Assembly: GCF_014650755.1 (NCBI RefSeq)
Contig: NZ_BMVO01000034.1
Span: 1-43,617, forward strand
Direction: 5' to 3'
DNA: 43,617 nucleotides
Origin: Streptomyces chryseus
GTDB lineage: Bacteria > Actinomycetota > Actinomycetes > Streptomycetales > Streptomycetaceae
The notes beneath the pieces were generated by a model. It ran no database searches. It was not told the origin of the DNA and saw nothing but the letters and a program-made list of their open reading frames with translations. Below, piece after piece: positions 35,378 through 43,439 of this stretch. A program made the translations under genes and the position numbers. Positions within the stretch are counted from its first letter, which is position 1. Each line of letters starts with the position of its first letter.

Positions 35378-35554
35378 ATGGACGACACGAACGCGCCGTC
35401 GCGGCAGGAACTGCTCGGCCGCGCCACCGACGACGTGGCCGGTGAGCAGCCCGGCGAAAAGTTCCGCACGCGATGTCCGGTTCCCCGGGACGGCTCCGAC
35501 CTACGGGTGGGAGCGTCCACGCCGGGCGCCCGATCGCGAGGAGTCCAACGATGA
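35378..35554 (+). pseudogene. 58-codon frame resembling the N-terminus of the flavin monooxygenase
   Basis: 'MDDTNAPSRQELLGRATD' resembles 'MDTTELADSPSRADLVARAA' at the start of the monooxygenase at 1694-2884, including the M-D-x-T opening and the S-R-x-[ED]-L helix. After about 18 residues similarity is lost. The frame runs on to a TGA that overlaps the next ATG (ATGA at 35551). It is either a truncated relic or a small coupled ORF; the former is preferred. Confidence 0.4.
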
Positions 35555-35910
35555 AGTACATGCTGCTGATCAACCTGAACCCGAAGGCGAATGAGGCGCT
35601 GAATGAGGAGCAGCAGGCCGCCGTGGGCGCCGCCCACGAGAAGCTGATGGCGGTTACCAAGGAGGCCGGCGAGTTCGTCGCCGCAGAGGCCCTGGGCGAG
35701 CCCGCCAACACCACCGTGGTCCGGGTGCGCGATGGCAGGACGGCCGCTTCCGAAGGCCCGCTGGTCGATGCCGAGGAATACTTCTGCGGCTACTACATCG
35801 TCGACGTGGCCAGCAAGGAGCGTGCGATCGAGCTCGCCGCCATGATCCCGGACGCGCAGTGGTCCGCCGTCGAGGTCCGGCCGTTCTTCGAGATGCCCGA
35901 GGAGGGCTGA
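35551..35910 (+). CDS. YCII/DGPF-like protein (second)
   Basis: A 119-residue YCII-related protein, beginning 'MKYMLLINLNPKANEALNEE'. The DGPF-type motif is altered to E-G-P at residues 68-70 ('ASEGPLVDAEEYFCGYYIVD'). It is only moderately similar to the copy at 26327-26704, so they are not a recent duplication. The start ATG 35551 has GCGAGGAG 7 nt upstream and overlaps the stop of the preceding small frame. It lies in the plus-strand group after the hydroxylase and ends at a hairpin. It is a candidate target of the ECF42 sigma factor, or, given its place, a small accessory enzyme of the pathway. Confidence 0.87.
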   Translation: MKYMLLINLNPKANEALNEEQQAAVGAAHEKLMAVTKEAGEFVAAEALGEPANTTVVRVRDGRTAASEGPLVDAEEYFCGYYIVDVASKERAIELAAMIPDAQWSAVEVRPFFEMPEEG

Positions 35911-35927
35911 GACGCCGGTAAAGCCTG

Positions 35928-35953
35928 GCTGGCGGCGGTCGTCCGCCGCCAGC
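35928..35953 (+). terminator. terminator after the second YCII gene
   Basis: A perfect 11-bp stem (35928-35938 with 35943-35953), 4-nt loop, 17 nt past the stop codon. It closes the unit that begins with the NRPS gene. Confidence 0.8.
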
Positions 35954-36312
35954 GGGACGGCGCGCCGCCCCGGCGGCTGTGCCGAACAGGCCCTGGCGGA
36001 AGGCGCCTAGCGGGATGTAGCGCTGCGTAACCGAATGACAACTGTGCGTGGTCGCCGTAGTGGAGTCCCCGCAGGACGTCCCCGAACGGTTTCCACTCGG
36101 AGGCCAGGACGGCGGCGCCCTCCCCGGTCGTGCGCGGTGGCGGATGTCGGCCATGGGGAGCCCTTCTCGCAGATGACCCCCTCCAAACCGTCCCACCGCA
36201 GAAACCGGCGTGCCTGCGCATGTCTTGATCCGCGCTTCGGCTCCGACTGACAGGTATAGGAATGAGCACAGCGCCGACGGGTGCTGCTCAACGGAAGAAG
36301 AGAGAGACCACC
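35954..36312. other. gap before the third BBE gene
   Basis: The minus strand reads 'EWKPFGDVLRGLHYGDHAQL' at about 36035-36110, which looks like protein text, but I cannot name a family and the frame breaks on both sides. TATAGGAATGAGC at 36255-36267 is a possible promoter element of the next gene. Confidence 0.4.
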
Positions 36313-37677
36313 ATGAACAGCGACTTGGACCCCGCGGCCATCGAGTGCCTGCGGGCCGAAATCACCGGCGAGGTCTACGTGCCGGGCGACGAGGGATACG
36401 ACGAGCTCACCGATCTGATCGTCCACACCGGGCACCCGGCCGTGATCATCCGAGTCCGCAGCAACGACGACGTGGCCCGCGGCATAGCCTTCGCGGTCGA
36501 GCACCATCTGGAGATCTCCACCCGCAGCGGTGGCCACAGCAACGCCGGCTTCAGCACCAATGTCGGCGGTCTGGTCTTGGACCTGGCGCACCTGAACTCC
36601 ATTGAGGTGGTGGACGAGTCCGAGGGTCTGGTCCGCCTCGGCGCCGGCGCGCAGTGGGCCCAGGTCGCGGCCGCGCTGGAACCGCACGGCTTGGCCTTCA
36701 CCTCCGGCGACACCACCAGCGTGGGTGTCGGCGGCCTGCTGGTCGGCGGCGGCATCGGCTGGCTGGCCCGTAAGTACGGCTTGGCCCTGGACAGCCTTGT
36801 GGCGGCGGAGGTCGTGACGGCCGACGGCTGCATCCTGTCGGCCAGCGCCGAGGAGAACCCGGACGTCTTCTGGGCGATCCGCGGCGGCGGCGGCAACTTC
36901 GGCGTGGTGACCTCCTTCACCGTGGTGGCACAGCCGGTCGCACAGGTCTTCTTCGGCCAGATCTCCTTCGCCGCCGACGAGACCGCCGCCGTCCTGCGCG
37001 GCTGGGCGGCGCACATGGACTCCGCCCCCGAGGAGCTCACAGCCACCGCCATGTGCTGGCCGACCTTCGGCGAGGCCACCCCGCCCCTGGCCATCGTGGT
37101 CTGTTACGCCGGCGACGAGGAAGCGGCCGCGAATTTGGCCATCGACCCGATCCGCAAACTCGGCACCGTCGTGGACGACCAGGTCCGCCTGATGCCCTAC
37201 GGCGACGCCCTCCAGCCCGCAGGTGACCTTCCCCCGGGCTGGCGCCCGCGCGTCCGTAACCGCCTCACCCCGGCCCTGACCGGCGACCTGGTCACGACGA
37301 TTCTCGCCGAGCAGGCCAACCTCGAGAACCTGTACGTCGAGATCCGCAGCATCGGCGGCGCCCTGAACCGGGTGCCGCAGGACGCGACCGCGTTCCCCCA
37401 CCGTTCCACCCAGGCAATGGTCATGGGCGTGCTGCTCGGCTCCCCGGAGGGGAACGAGCCGCTGCTGCCCGCCTACGAGGCGTTCTGGTCCGCGTTGGCA
37501 CCGTCGATGTCCGGCGCCTACAGCGGCTTCCTGAGCGACATTCTCCCGGCGGACATCGACGCGGTGTACCCGCAGCAGGTGTATCGACAGCTGGCGGTGC
37601 TGAAGCGCGAGTACGACCCCTGCAACGTCTTCCACCTGAACGTCAACGTCGTCCCGGCCGAAGCCGACCGGGACTGA
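36313..37677 (+). CDS. BBE-like FAD-binding oxidoreductase (third)
   Basis: A 454-residue VAO/BBE-family enzyme. H75 in 'STRSGGHSNAGF' is the histidyl-FAD ligand. The second-ligand position ('SGDTTSVGVGGLLVGGGIGW') has Thr rather than Cys, so attachment is probably single. The 'VFWAIRGGGGNFGVVTSFTV' core and the C-terminal 'YDPCNVFHLNVNV' are standard, the latter containing the N-x-N end typical of actinomycete BBE oxidases. ATG 36313 is chosen over 36262 because the purine-rich GGAAGAAGAGAGAGA just precedes it. It converges with the molybdoenzyme gene. It may oxidise a hydroxyl or amine of the pathway product. The substrate is unknown. Confidence 0.9.
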   Translation: MNSDLDPAAIECLRAEITGEVYVPGDEGYDELTDLIVHTGHPAVIIRVRSNDDVARGIAFAVEHHLEISTRSGGHSNAGFSTNVGGLVLDLAHLNSIEVVDESEGLVRLGAGAQWAQVAAALEPHGLAFTSGDTTSVGVGGLLVGGGIGWLARKYGLALDSLVAAEVVTADGCILSASAEENPDVFWAIRGGGGNFGVVTSFTVVAQPVAQVFFGQISFAADETAAVLRGWAAHMDSAPEELTATAMCWPTFGEATPPLAIVVCYAGDEEAAANLAIDPIRKLGTVVDDQVRLMPYGDALQPAGDLPPGWRPRVRNRLTPALTGDLVTTILAEQANLENLYVEIRSIGGALNRVPQDATAFPHRSTQAMVMGVLLGSPEGNEPLLPAYEAFWSALAPSMSGAYSGFLSDILPADIDAVYPQQVYRQLAVLKREYDPCNVFHLNVNVVPAEADRD

Positions 37678-37682
37678 TCCTC

Positions 37683-37711
37683 GCGGCGCCGTGCATCGCG
37701 CACGGCGCCGC
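37683..37711. terminator. bidirectional terminator between BBE and molybdoenzyme genes
   Basis: A perfect 12-bp GC stem (37683-37694 with 37700-37711) with a 5-nt loop sits between two convergent stop codons. Confidence 0.85.
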
Positions 37712-37724
37712 TCGGCATTCGTCC

Positions 37725-39854
37725 TCACACCGGCAGCACTCTCACCGGTACCCCGTTGAACACCGCGTTCCCCGACACCGGGTCCACCACCAGCTCATCG
37801 GTCAGCGCGTTGGCGTTGACACCGGCGTTCCTGCGCGCCACGGCCTGCCCGCTGTCCTTGTGGCCCCAGCCGTGCGGCAGACTCACCACCCCCGGCATGA
37901 TCGTGTCGGTGGCCTCCACCGACACCTCGACCTCCCCGGCTGCGGACCGCACCCGCGCCCGCTCCCCGAGGCCGAAGCGGGCCACGTCCTGCGGATGGAT
38001 CTGCAGCGTGCACCGGTTGCTGCCACCGACCAGCGAGGGCACGTTGTGCATCCAACTGTTGTTCGAGCGCAGGTGCCGGCGTCCGATCAGCACCATCTCC
38101 GGGGCCGGATCCCTCAGCCGATCCAGCAGGCGCGGCACGTCGGCGGCCAACGCCGCCGGCGCCAGGTCGACCTTCCCCGACGCGGTGCATAGGATCTCCG
38201 GCAGCCGCGGCTGCAGCGGACCGAGGTCCAGGCCGTGCGGGGCCTGCCGCATCGCCTCCAGCGATAGACCGTAGGACCCCAGTTTCAGCAGCGCGTCCAG
38301 TATGTGCTCGGTCCCGTCGGCGCCGTCCAGGCCGTCACGCAGCTCCGGTGCGGCCGCGAGCAGCTGCCCGAGCAGCATCTCCTCGCACACCTCGGGGTCG
38401 ACGTCGGGGCCCTGACCACTCAGGATCAGCAACAGCTTGGCCAGGATCGCGGCTTCAGAGCGCTGATCGTGACCCAGCGGCAGCACCGGCGGGGAGAAGC
38501 GGGCGTAGTTGCGGACCATGATGATCTGCACCAGGAAGTCGAAGTGCGGGCTCTGCAGGATCCGCGGCGGTGGCAGGATCACGTTCGCGTGCCGGGTTGT
38601 CTCGTTCAGGTAGGGGTCGACGCAGACCATGAAATCCAGCCCGGACAGGGCCCGCGCCAGGCGCGGGGCGCCCGGCGCGGACAGCGCCGGGTTGCCCCCC
38701 ACCGTGAGCAGGGCCCGTATCTGGCCATCCCCGGGTGTCTCGATCTCGTCGGCCATAGTGGCGACCGGGAACTCGCCGAGGACCTCCGGCAGACCGCGTA
38801 CCCGGCTGTGCCACGCGCCGGTGGCGAACGGCTGTCCGCTGCGGAAGATCTCCAGGCCCGCGGTCTTGGCGAACATGACGCCGCCGGCCCGGTCCAGGTT
38901 CCCGGTCAGGGCATTGATGACGTCGACCAGCCACTGCGCCGTCGAGCCGAACTCGGCGGTGCAGGTGCCGATCCGGGCGTAGACGGACGCCGACGGCGCC
39001 GCCGCGACCTCCCGCGCCAGCCGCACGGTCGTCGCCGCCGGCACGCCGCAGGCCCGCTCCACCACCTCCGGCGTGAAGTCGAGGGCCAGGGACCTGAGTT
39101 CGGGGAGCCCGGTGATTTCCACGTCCAGAGAGGTCAGTCCCTCGGCCAGTAGCGTGTGCACGATGCCGAACAACAGGTACGCATCCGTCCCGGGGCGGAT
39201 GAACAGGTGCTCGTCAGCGAGTTCGGCGGTGCGGGTGCGCCGCGGATCGACGACCACGACCTTGCCGCCGCGCTCCTGCAAAGCCCGCAGTCGGCCCTTG
39301 AAGTTCGGCGCTACGCACAGCGAGCCGTTGGACTCCACCGGGTTCGCCCCGAGGATCAACATGAAGTCTGTGCGGTCGAGGTCCGGGACGGCCACGGCCA
39401 TCGGATCGCCGAACATCAGGCCGCTGGCCACGTGCTTGGGCATCTGGTCGATAGTGCTGGCCGAGTATACGTTGCGGCTACCGAGGGTCTGGGTCAGCGG
39501 CTGTCGGTAGAGGAATCCGGCCATGGTGTGGAACGTCGGGTTGCCGAAGTACAGCGCCACGGCGTTGCGGCCATGCGCCGCCATGGTCTCTCCGAGCCCG
39601 CGGTGCACCTCGGTGAACGCCTCTTCCCAGCTGGCGGGCCGCAACTGACCGTCGACCCGGACCAGGGGACGCGCCAGCCGGTCCGGATCCTCGTCGAGCT
39701 GGCCCAGCGCCGCCCCCTTCGGGCAGAGGAAGCCCTTGCTGAACGGGTCGTCTTCGTCGCCCTCGACCCGCAGTACGGAGCCTGCGTCGTCCAGGGTCAG
39801 CCGTAATCCGCAGGACGTCTCACACAGTGGACAAGTCCGGAGTGCAGTCTTCAT
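37725..39854 (-). CDS. molybdopterin-dependent oxidoreductase (DMSO reductase/formate dehydrogenase-like)
   Basis: A 709-residue single-subunit-length molybdoenzyme. The N-terminal 4Fe-4S site has C8, C11, C15 and C44 ('CPLCETSC' ... 'FLCPKG'). The bis-MGD domains follow ('LILGANPVESNG', 'VVVDPRRTRTAELAD') and the C-terminal dinucleotide-binding barrel includes 'LPHGWGHKDSG'. In the region expected to provide the metal ligand ('NVYSASTIDQMPKHV') I see no Cys; the ligand cannot be assigned by eye. There is no signal peptide or Tat motif, so it is cytoplasmic. No ferredoxin or NAD-binding partner gene lies nearby. ATG 39854 begins MKTALRTC. It may be a housekeeping-type oxidoreductase bordering the cluster, or a pathway redox enzyme. 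Confidence 0.9.
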   Translation of the reverse strand: MKTALRTCPLCETSCGLRLTLDDAGSVLRVEGDEDDPFSKGFLCPKGAALGQLDEDPDRLARPLVRVDGQLRPASWEEAFTEVHRGLGETMAAHGRNAVALYFGNPTFHTMAGFLYRQPLTQTLGSRNVYSASTIDQMPKHVASGLMFGDPMAVAVPDLDRTDFMLILGANPVESNGSLCVAPNFKGRLRALQERGGKVVVVDPRRTRTAELADEHLFIRPGTDAYLLFGIVHTLLAEGLTSLDVEITGLPELRSLALDFTPEVVERACGVPAATTVRLAREVAAAPSASVYARIGTCTAEFGSTAQWLVDVINALTGNLDRAGGVMFAKTAGLEIFRSGQPFATGAWHSRVRGLPEVLGEFPVATMADEIETPGDGQIRALLTVGGNPALSAPGAPRLARALSGLDFMVCVDPYLNETTRHANVILPPPRILQSPHFDFLVQIIMVRNYARFSPPVLPLGHDQRSEAAILAKLLLILSGQGPDVDPEVCEEMLLGQLLAAAPELRDGLDGADGTEHILDALLKLGSYGLSLEAMRQAPHGLDLGPLQPRLPEILCTASGKVDLAPAALAADVPRLLDRLRDPAPEMVLIGRRHLRSNNSWMHNVPSLVGGSNRCTLQIHPQDVARFGLGERARVRSAAGEVEVSVEATDTIMPGVVSLPHGWGHKDSGQAVARRNAGVNANALTDELVVDPVSGNAVFNGVPVRVLPV

Positions 39855-40122
39855 GCTCGCTCCCGAGTTCGGGGGTGGGCCGACGCCCCAGGCGCAGCCC
39901 CACCCAGGCCACCGCCGGTCGGGTCGTCCCGGCCGTGGAAGTGGGACAGGCGGACCTCGCCAGCGTCGCACGGTCCAATCGCCTCCAGACGCTAGCAGCG
40001 GCGCGGCGCGGACCCTTCTCGCTGGATGCGAAGGGGCGCAAACCGGTTGGGCATTCCCGAAGATGTCGGCCGCCGCCGGGCAAGCGATGGTGGGGGCAGA
40101 CCTGTCGAAGAGAGGATTCGCC

Positions 40123-41709
40123 ATGGCTCCGAACGCCGAGCCGGCCACCGCCGCCGGACCGCTGACCGCCTTCCGTGAAGCACACTCCGAAGCGCTGGCC
40201 GAGGCGTTCAGCCGCCTGGTCGGCACGTTCTGGACCGACGGAGTGCTGAACGATCCCGCCTCGGCACGGGAAGCCGTCCCCGATCTGCTGGTTGCCTGGG
40301 ACGACGCCGACGCCGACGCCGCGCACCGCGGCTACCTGGCGATCGCCCTCGGCCTGCTCGTCGAGGCCGAGTACCCGGTGCTCGGCGGCCCGGTCGCCAC
40401 CGCCGTGCGCCAGGGCTTGGACTCCTTCCTCGACGAGGTCCGCGGCACCACCGTCGTCACACCGCTCACCCTGGCGCTGCTGTACCTGCTCTCGCACTTC
40501 CCGGACGAGCGTGCCCGCGTCCGGTCCGCATTCAGCGGTGTGCCGTTGGACCCCGACGACCGGACCCGACTGGACCGCGGGCTGACCCGGCTGGATCACC
40601 TCGACCCCGATCTGGGCCGGGCCTGGCCCTCCCCGTTCGACTGGGACATCGACGAGCAGGAGCGGGACTTCGACCGGGCCTGGATCAGGACCCTGACACC
40701 GGAGCAGATCAGCGCGACCTGGGACGACGACACCCGCACGCTGTGGGCCACGGCCGGGGCCAAGGCCCTGTGGTCGGTGGCCAACGGAATGCCCACTCCG
40801 GTCGTCGACCAGAACCCGTACTGGTCAGCCCCGCACGAGCCGGCAAGCACCGCCGACAGCGCCACGTTCACCCGGCACGAATCCGCGTTGCGCTGCACCT
40901 CCTGCCGGAGCGCCCTCACCTTCCAGGACAGGGGCGCGCGTTGTCAGAGCTGCACCACTTACTACCCCGTCGCCCTCGGTGGCATCCTCGACCTGTCCCG
41001 CCGGGAGCGCTCCGGCGCCGGCGTGAGCGACGCCGCCGAGGACATCGAGGCCGACGTGCTCCAGAACGCCGCCGTAATGAGCACCGTCGGCCAGCACTAC
41101 GAGGTTGGGCTGCGCCCGGCCTTCTTGCGTGTTATGGGCCAGAACTGGGGCGGCGGCATCACGCCGGCGATCGAGGACGCCTACATAGCCGACCGGCTGC
41201 GCGCGGCCGCCGCCCGCACCGGTGCCCCCGTCCTGGACCTCGCGGCCGGCGCCGGCCGCTGGACCTGGGTGGTCGCCGACGCCGTCGGCGCCGACCGGGT
41301 CATCGCCCTGGACCTCAACGACGCCATGCTCCACTGGCTGCGCGGCCGACTGCCACACGTGGCCGCGGTCCGGGCCAGCGCCCTTGAGCTGCCCGTCGCC
41401 GACAGCTGCCTGGCCGCCGTCAACTGCTGGAACGCCCTGCAGGCTATGCCGGACGCGGCCCAGGTGATCGCCGAGATCGGCCGTTGCCTGCAGCCAGGCG
41501 GCATGTTGACCCTGATGACATTCCGCTGGGCCGACGACCCGGTGTACCGCTACTTCCAACGCTCGCACATCTTCCCCGCCCGGCCAGAGGGCTACCTGCT
41601 GTTCGAGCCGCAGGAGATCCGGTCCTGGCTGGCTGCCGCCGGGTTGAGCGTGGTCGAGGAGTCCGGGCCGGGGACGTTCGTGTTCCTCACCGCGAAGCGG
41701 GAGGGCTGA
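40123..41709 (+). CDS. zinc-ribbon class I methyltransferase with extra N-terminal domain
   Basis: A 528-residue protein with three parts. Residues 1-250 are a mostly helical region I cannot assign. Residues 258-277 hold two C-x-x-C pairs (C258, C261, C274, C277) like the Trm112/RlmA-type zinc ribbon. Residues 300-528 are a class I SAM methyltransferase with motif I 'VLDLAAGAGRWTWVVA' (370-385), 'VIALDLNDAML', 'ALELPVADSCLAAVNCWNAL' and 'CLQPGGMLTLMTFRW'. ATG 40123 follows AGAGGA. The frame upstream is open but not coding-like. The gene ends 3 nt before the solute-binding-protein homologue and the pair is surely co-translated. It methylates an unknown substrate. Confidence 0.87.
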   Translation: MAPNAEPATAAGPLTAFREAHSEALAEAFSRLVGTFWTDGVLNDPASAREAVPDLLVAWDDADADAAHRGYLAIALGLLVEAEYPVLGGPVATAVRQGLDSFLDEVRGTTVVTPLTLALLYLLSHFPDERARVRSAFSGVPLDPDDRTRLDRGLTRLDHLDPDLGRAWPSPFDWDIDEQERDFDRAWIRTLTPEQISATWDDDTRTLWATAGAKALWSVANGMPTPVVDQNPYWSAPHEPASTADSATFTRHESALRCTSCRSALTFQDRGARCQSCTTYYPVALGGILDLSRRERSGAGVSDAAEDIEADVLQNAAVMSTVGQHYEVGLRPAFLRVMGQNWGGGITPAIEDAYIADRLRAAAARTGAPVLDLAAGAGRWTWVVADAVGADRVIALDLNDAMLHWLRGRLPHVAAVRASALELPVADSCLAAVNCWNALQAMPDAAQVIAEIGRCLQPGGMLTLMTFRWADDPVYRYFQRSHIFPARPEGYLLFEPQEIRSWLAAAGLSVVEESGPGTFVFLTAKREG

Positions 41710-41712
41710 GGC

Positions 41713-43089
41713 GTGGGAGACGACGGCCGGATCGTCGTCGAAGTACTGCTCGCCGACCACCCCTTCGAGGGCTTCCTGGACCCCGTGCGCCGACGGGCCG
41801 CGGAGTTCGGCGCAGCGCATCCCGACTACGAGGTCCGCATCTCGACGTACCGGTACTGGGCCGAGACCGGCCGCGAGGACTTCATCCGGATCCTGGACCG
41901 GGGCCGCGTCCCGGCGCTCGTCGACGTCTTCTTCACCGAGACCCAGCACGCCCGCGACGCGGTCGCCGCGACCGGTGGGCCGCTGTTCACCCCGGTGCAG
42001 CGAGCGGTCGGCGGACGCCGGGAGATTCTCGGTGAGCCGGTGGTCCTCGACGACTTCGTCGACAGCGCGCGCCGCTACTACAGCTACGACGGTGAACTGG
42101 TGTCGATGCCGTTCAGCGTTTCCACGGGCTTGCTGTACGCGAACATGACGATGCTGCGGGCGGCCGGAATCACAGAGGTGCCGCAGGACTGGGACGGCTT
42201 GGAGGCCGCTTGCCGGGCCGTCGTGCAGACGGACGGCGGCCCTCCACATGCCATCGCGTGGGCCGTCGACGGCTGGTTCTTCCAGGGTGCCGTGTGCCAG
42301 CAGGGCGGCCTGCTGGCTGACCACGCCAACGGCCGGTCGGGCCGGGCCCAGAAGGTAGACCTGGCCTCCGAGGAACTTTTGGCCTGGGCCACGTGGTGGC
42401 AGCGGCTGCACAAAGACGGCCTGTACTTCCACACCGGCGCGGCTCAGGACTGGGCGGGGACGTTCGAGGCCTTCATCGAGGGCCGGGTGGCGTTCCTCTG
42501 CAACTCCTCCGTGATGGCCCAGTCCGTGGTGTCGGCCGGGGCGCAGGCAGGGATCGAGGTCGTCGCCGACGGCCTGCCACGCAACGGCGCCGTGCCGTAC
42601 TCCGGCGACGTCCTGGGCGGCGACTCCCTGTTTCTGGCCGCCGGGCTGCCGCCGGAGGTGGAGGACGGCGCGCTGGCATTCCTGCAATACCTGCTCAATC
42701 CGGAGGGCGCCGCTGCCTGGCACAAGTCCAGCGGCTTCATCCCGGTGACCCACGGCTCGCACCGCCTACTGGAAGCAGAAGGCTGGTTCGCCGACAAGCC
42801 GCACCATCTGGAGGCGCCGAAGCAACTCGACGCCTCCGACGGAACGCCGGCCGCGACCGGCGCGCTGGTCGGCGAACTCGCGAACATGCACGCCGACCTG
42901 GTCCAGGCGATGAGGGACGTACTGGAGCAGGGCGCCGACCCCGCGAGGCGCTTCGCGCAGGCGACGGACGCGGCGCAACAACGGCTGGACGACTACAACA
43001 GACGGACCGTCGAACGGCACAAGGCGCACTGGCTCGAAGCCGCCCAACTGACACCCCGCACGTCAGATCGCGGTCCGGGCACGACCTGA
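41713..43089 (+). CDS. signal-less homologue of ABC sugar-binding proteins (SBP family 1)
   Basis: A 458-residue protein with the fold signatures of UgpB/MalE-like extracellular solute-binding proteins: 'FSVSTGLLYANMTMLRAAGI', 'FIEGRVAFLCNSSVMAQSVV', 'GGDSLFLAAG' and 'FLQYLLNPEGAAAWHKSSGF'. The N-terminus is 'MGDDGRIVVEVLLADHPFEG', with no hydrophobic signal segment and no lipobox, so it should stay in the cytoplasm. No ABC permease or ATPase gene is near. The GTG start at 41713 is 3 nt past the methyltransferase stop, so a joint function is likely: possibly an enzyme or ligand carrier evolved from a binding protein. The ligand is unknown. A terminator follows at 43181. Confidence 0.88.
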   Translation: MGDDGRIVVEVLLADHPFEGFLDPVRRRAAEFGAAHPDYEVRISTYRYWAETGREDFIRILDRGRVPALVDVFFTETQHARDAVAATGGPLFTPVQRAVGGRREILGEPVVLDDFVDSARRYYSYDGELVSMPFSVSTGLLYANMTMLRAAGITEVPQDWDGLEAACRAVVQTDGGPPHAIAWAVDGWFFQGAVCQQGGLLADHANGRSGRAQKVDLASEELLAWATWWQRLHKDGLYFHTGAAQDWAGTFEAFIEGRVAFLCNSSVMAQSVVSAGAQAGIEVVADGLPRNGAVPYSGDVLGGDSLFLAAGLPPEVEDGALAFLQYLLNPEGAAAWHKSSGFIPVTHGSHRLLEAEGWFADKPHHLEAPKQLDASDGTPAATGALVGELANMHADLVQAMRDVLEQGADPARRFAQATDAAQQRLDDYNRRTVERHKAHWLEAAQLTPRTSDRGPGTT

Positions 43090-43180
43090 GACACAACCCG
43101 GGACAAGAACGAACCGTCCGCTCCGCCGACGCCGGACCGTCCGCGGCCGTCGCGGACCGGAGACCACATGCCACTCTTGC

Positions 43181-43217
43181 GGATCGGCGGCGCCCAACAC
43201 CGGCGCGCCGCCGATCC
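43181..43217 (+). terminator. terminator after the methyltransferase/SBP operon
   Basis: A perfect 13-bp stem (43181-43193 with 43205-43217) with an 11-nt loop lies 92 nt past the SBP stop codon. Confidence 0.75.
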
Positions 43218-43272
43218 GTCCGAGTGCCGGAGCCAGGACGACGGCCCCGACGGCTACCCATTAGGTGGAAGA

Positions 43273-43395
43273 ATGCAGATCGCAAAACGTGCGACGCTCT
43301 TCGCGGCAGTCGCCCTGCTCTTCGGCTCACCGCGACCTCCGCCGCTCCGGCACAGCCTGACTTCCGTGCGCAGGCTCTCGCTTCCGGGCTCAGTG
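43273..43395 (+). pseudogene. truncated, frameshifted secreted-protein gene
   Basis: ATG 43273 starts 'MQIAKRATLFAAVALLFG', a signal peptide beginning. A one-base loss near 43324 moves the rest to another frame: 'LTATSAAPAQPDFRAQALAS', with an A-x-A-type cleavage region and the start of a small secreted actinomycete protein. Similarity to that family ends around 43393, where a mobile element appears to begin. Confidence 0.6.
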
Positions 43396-43439
43396 AGCCT
43401 CTTTCATCCTGTGCTGGTGGGTGAAATGGGCTGGTCAGA

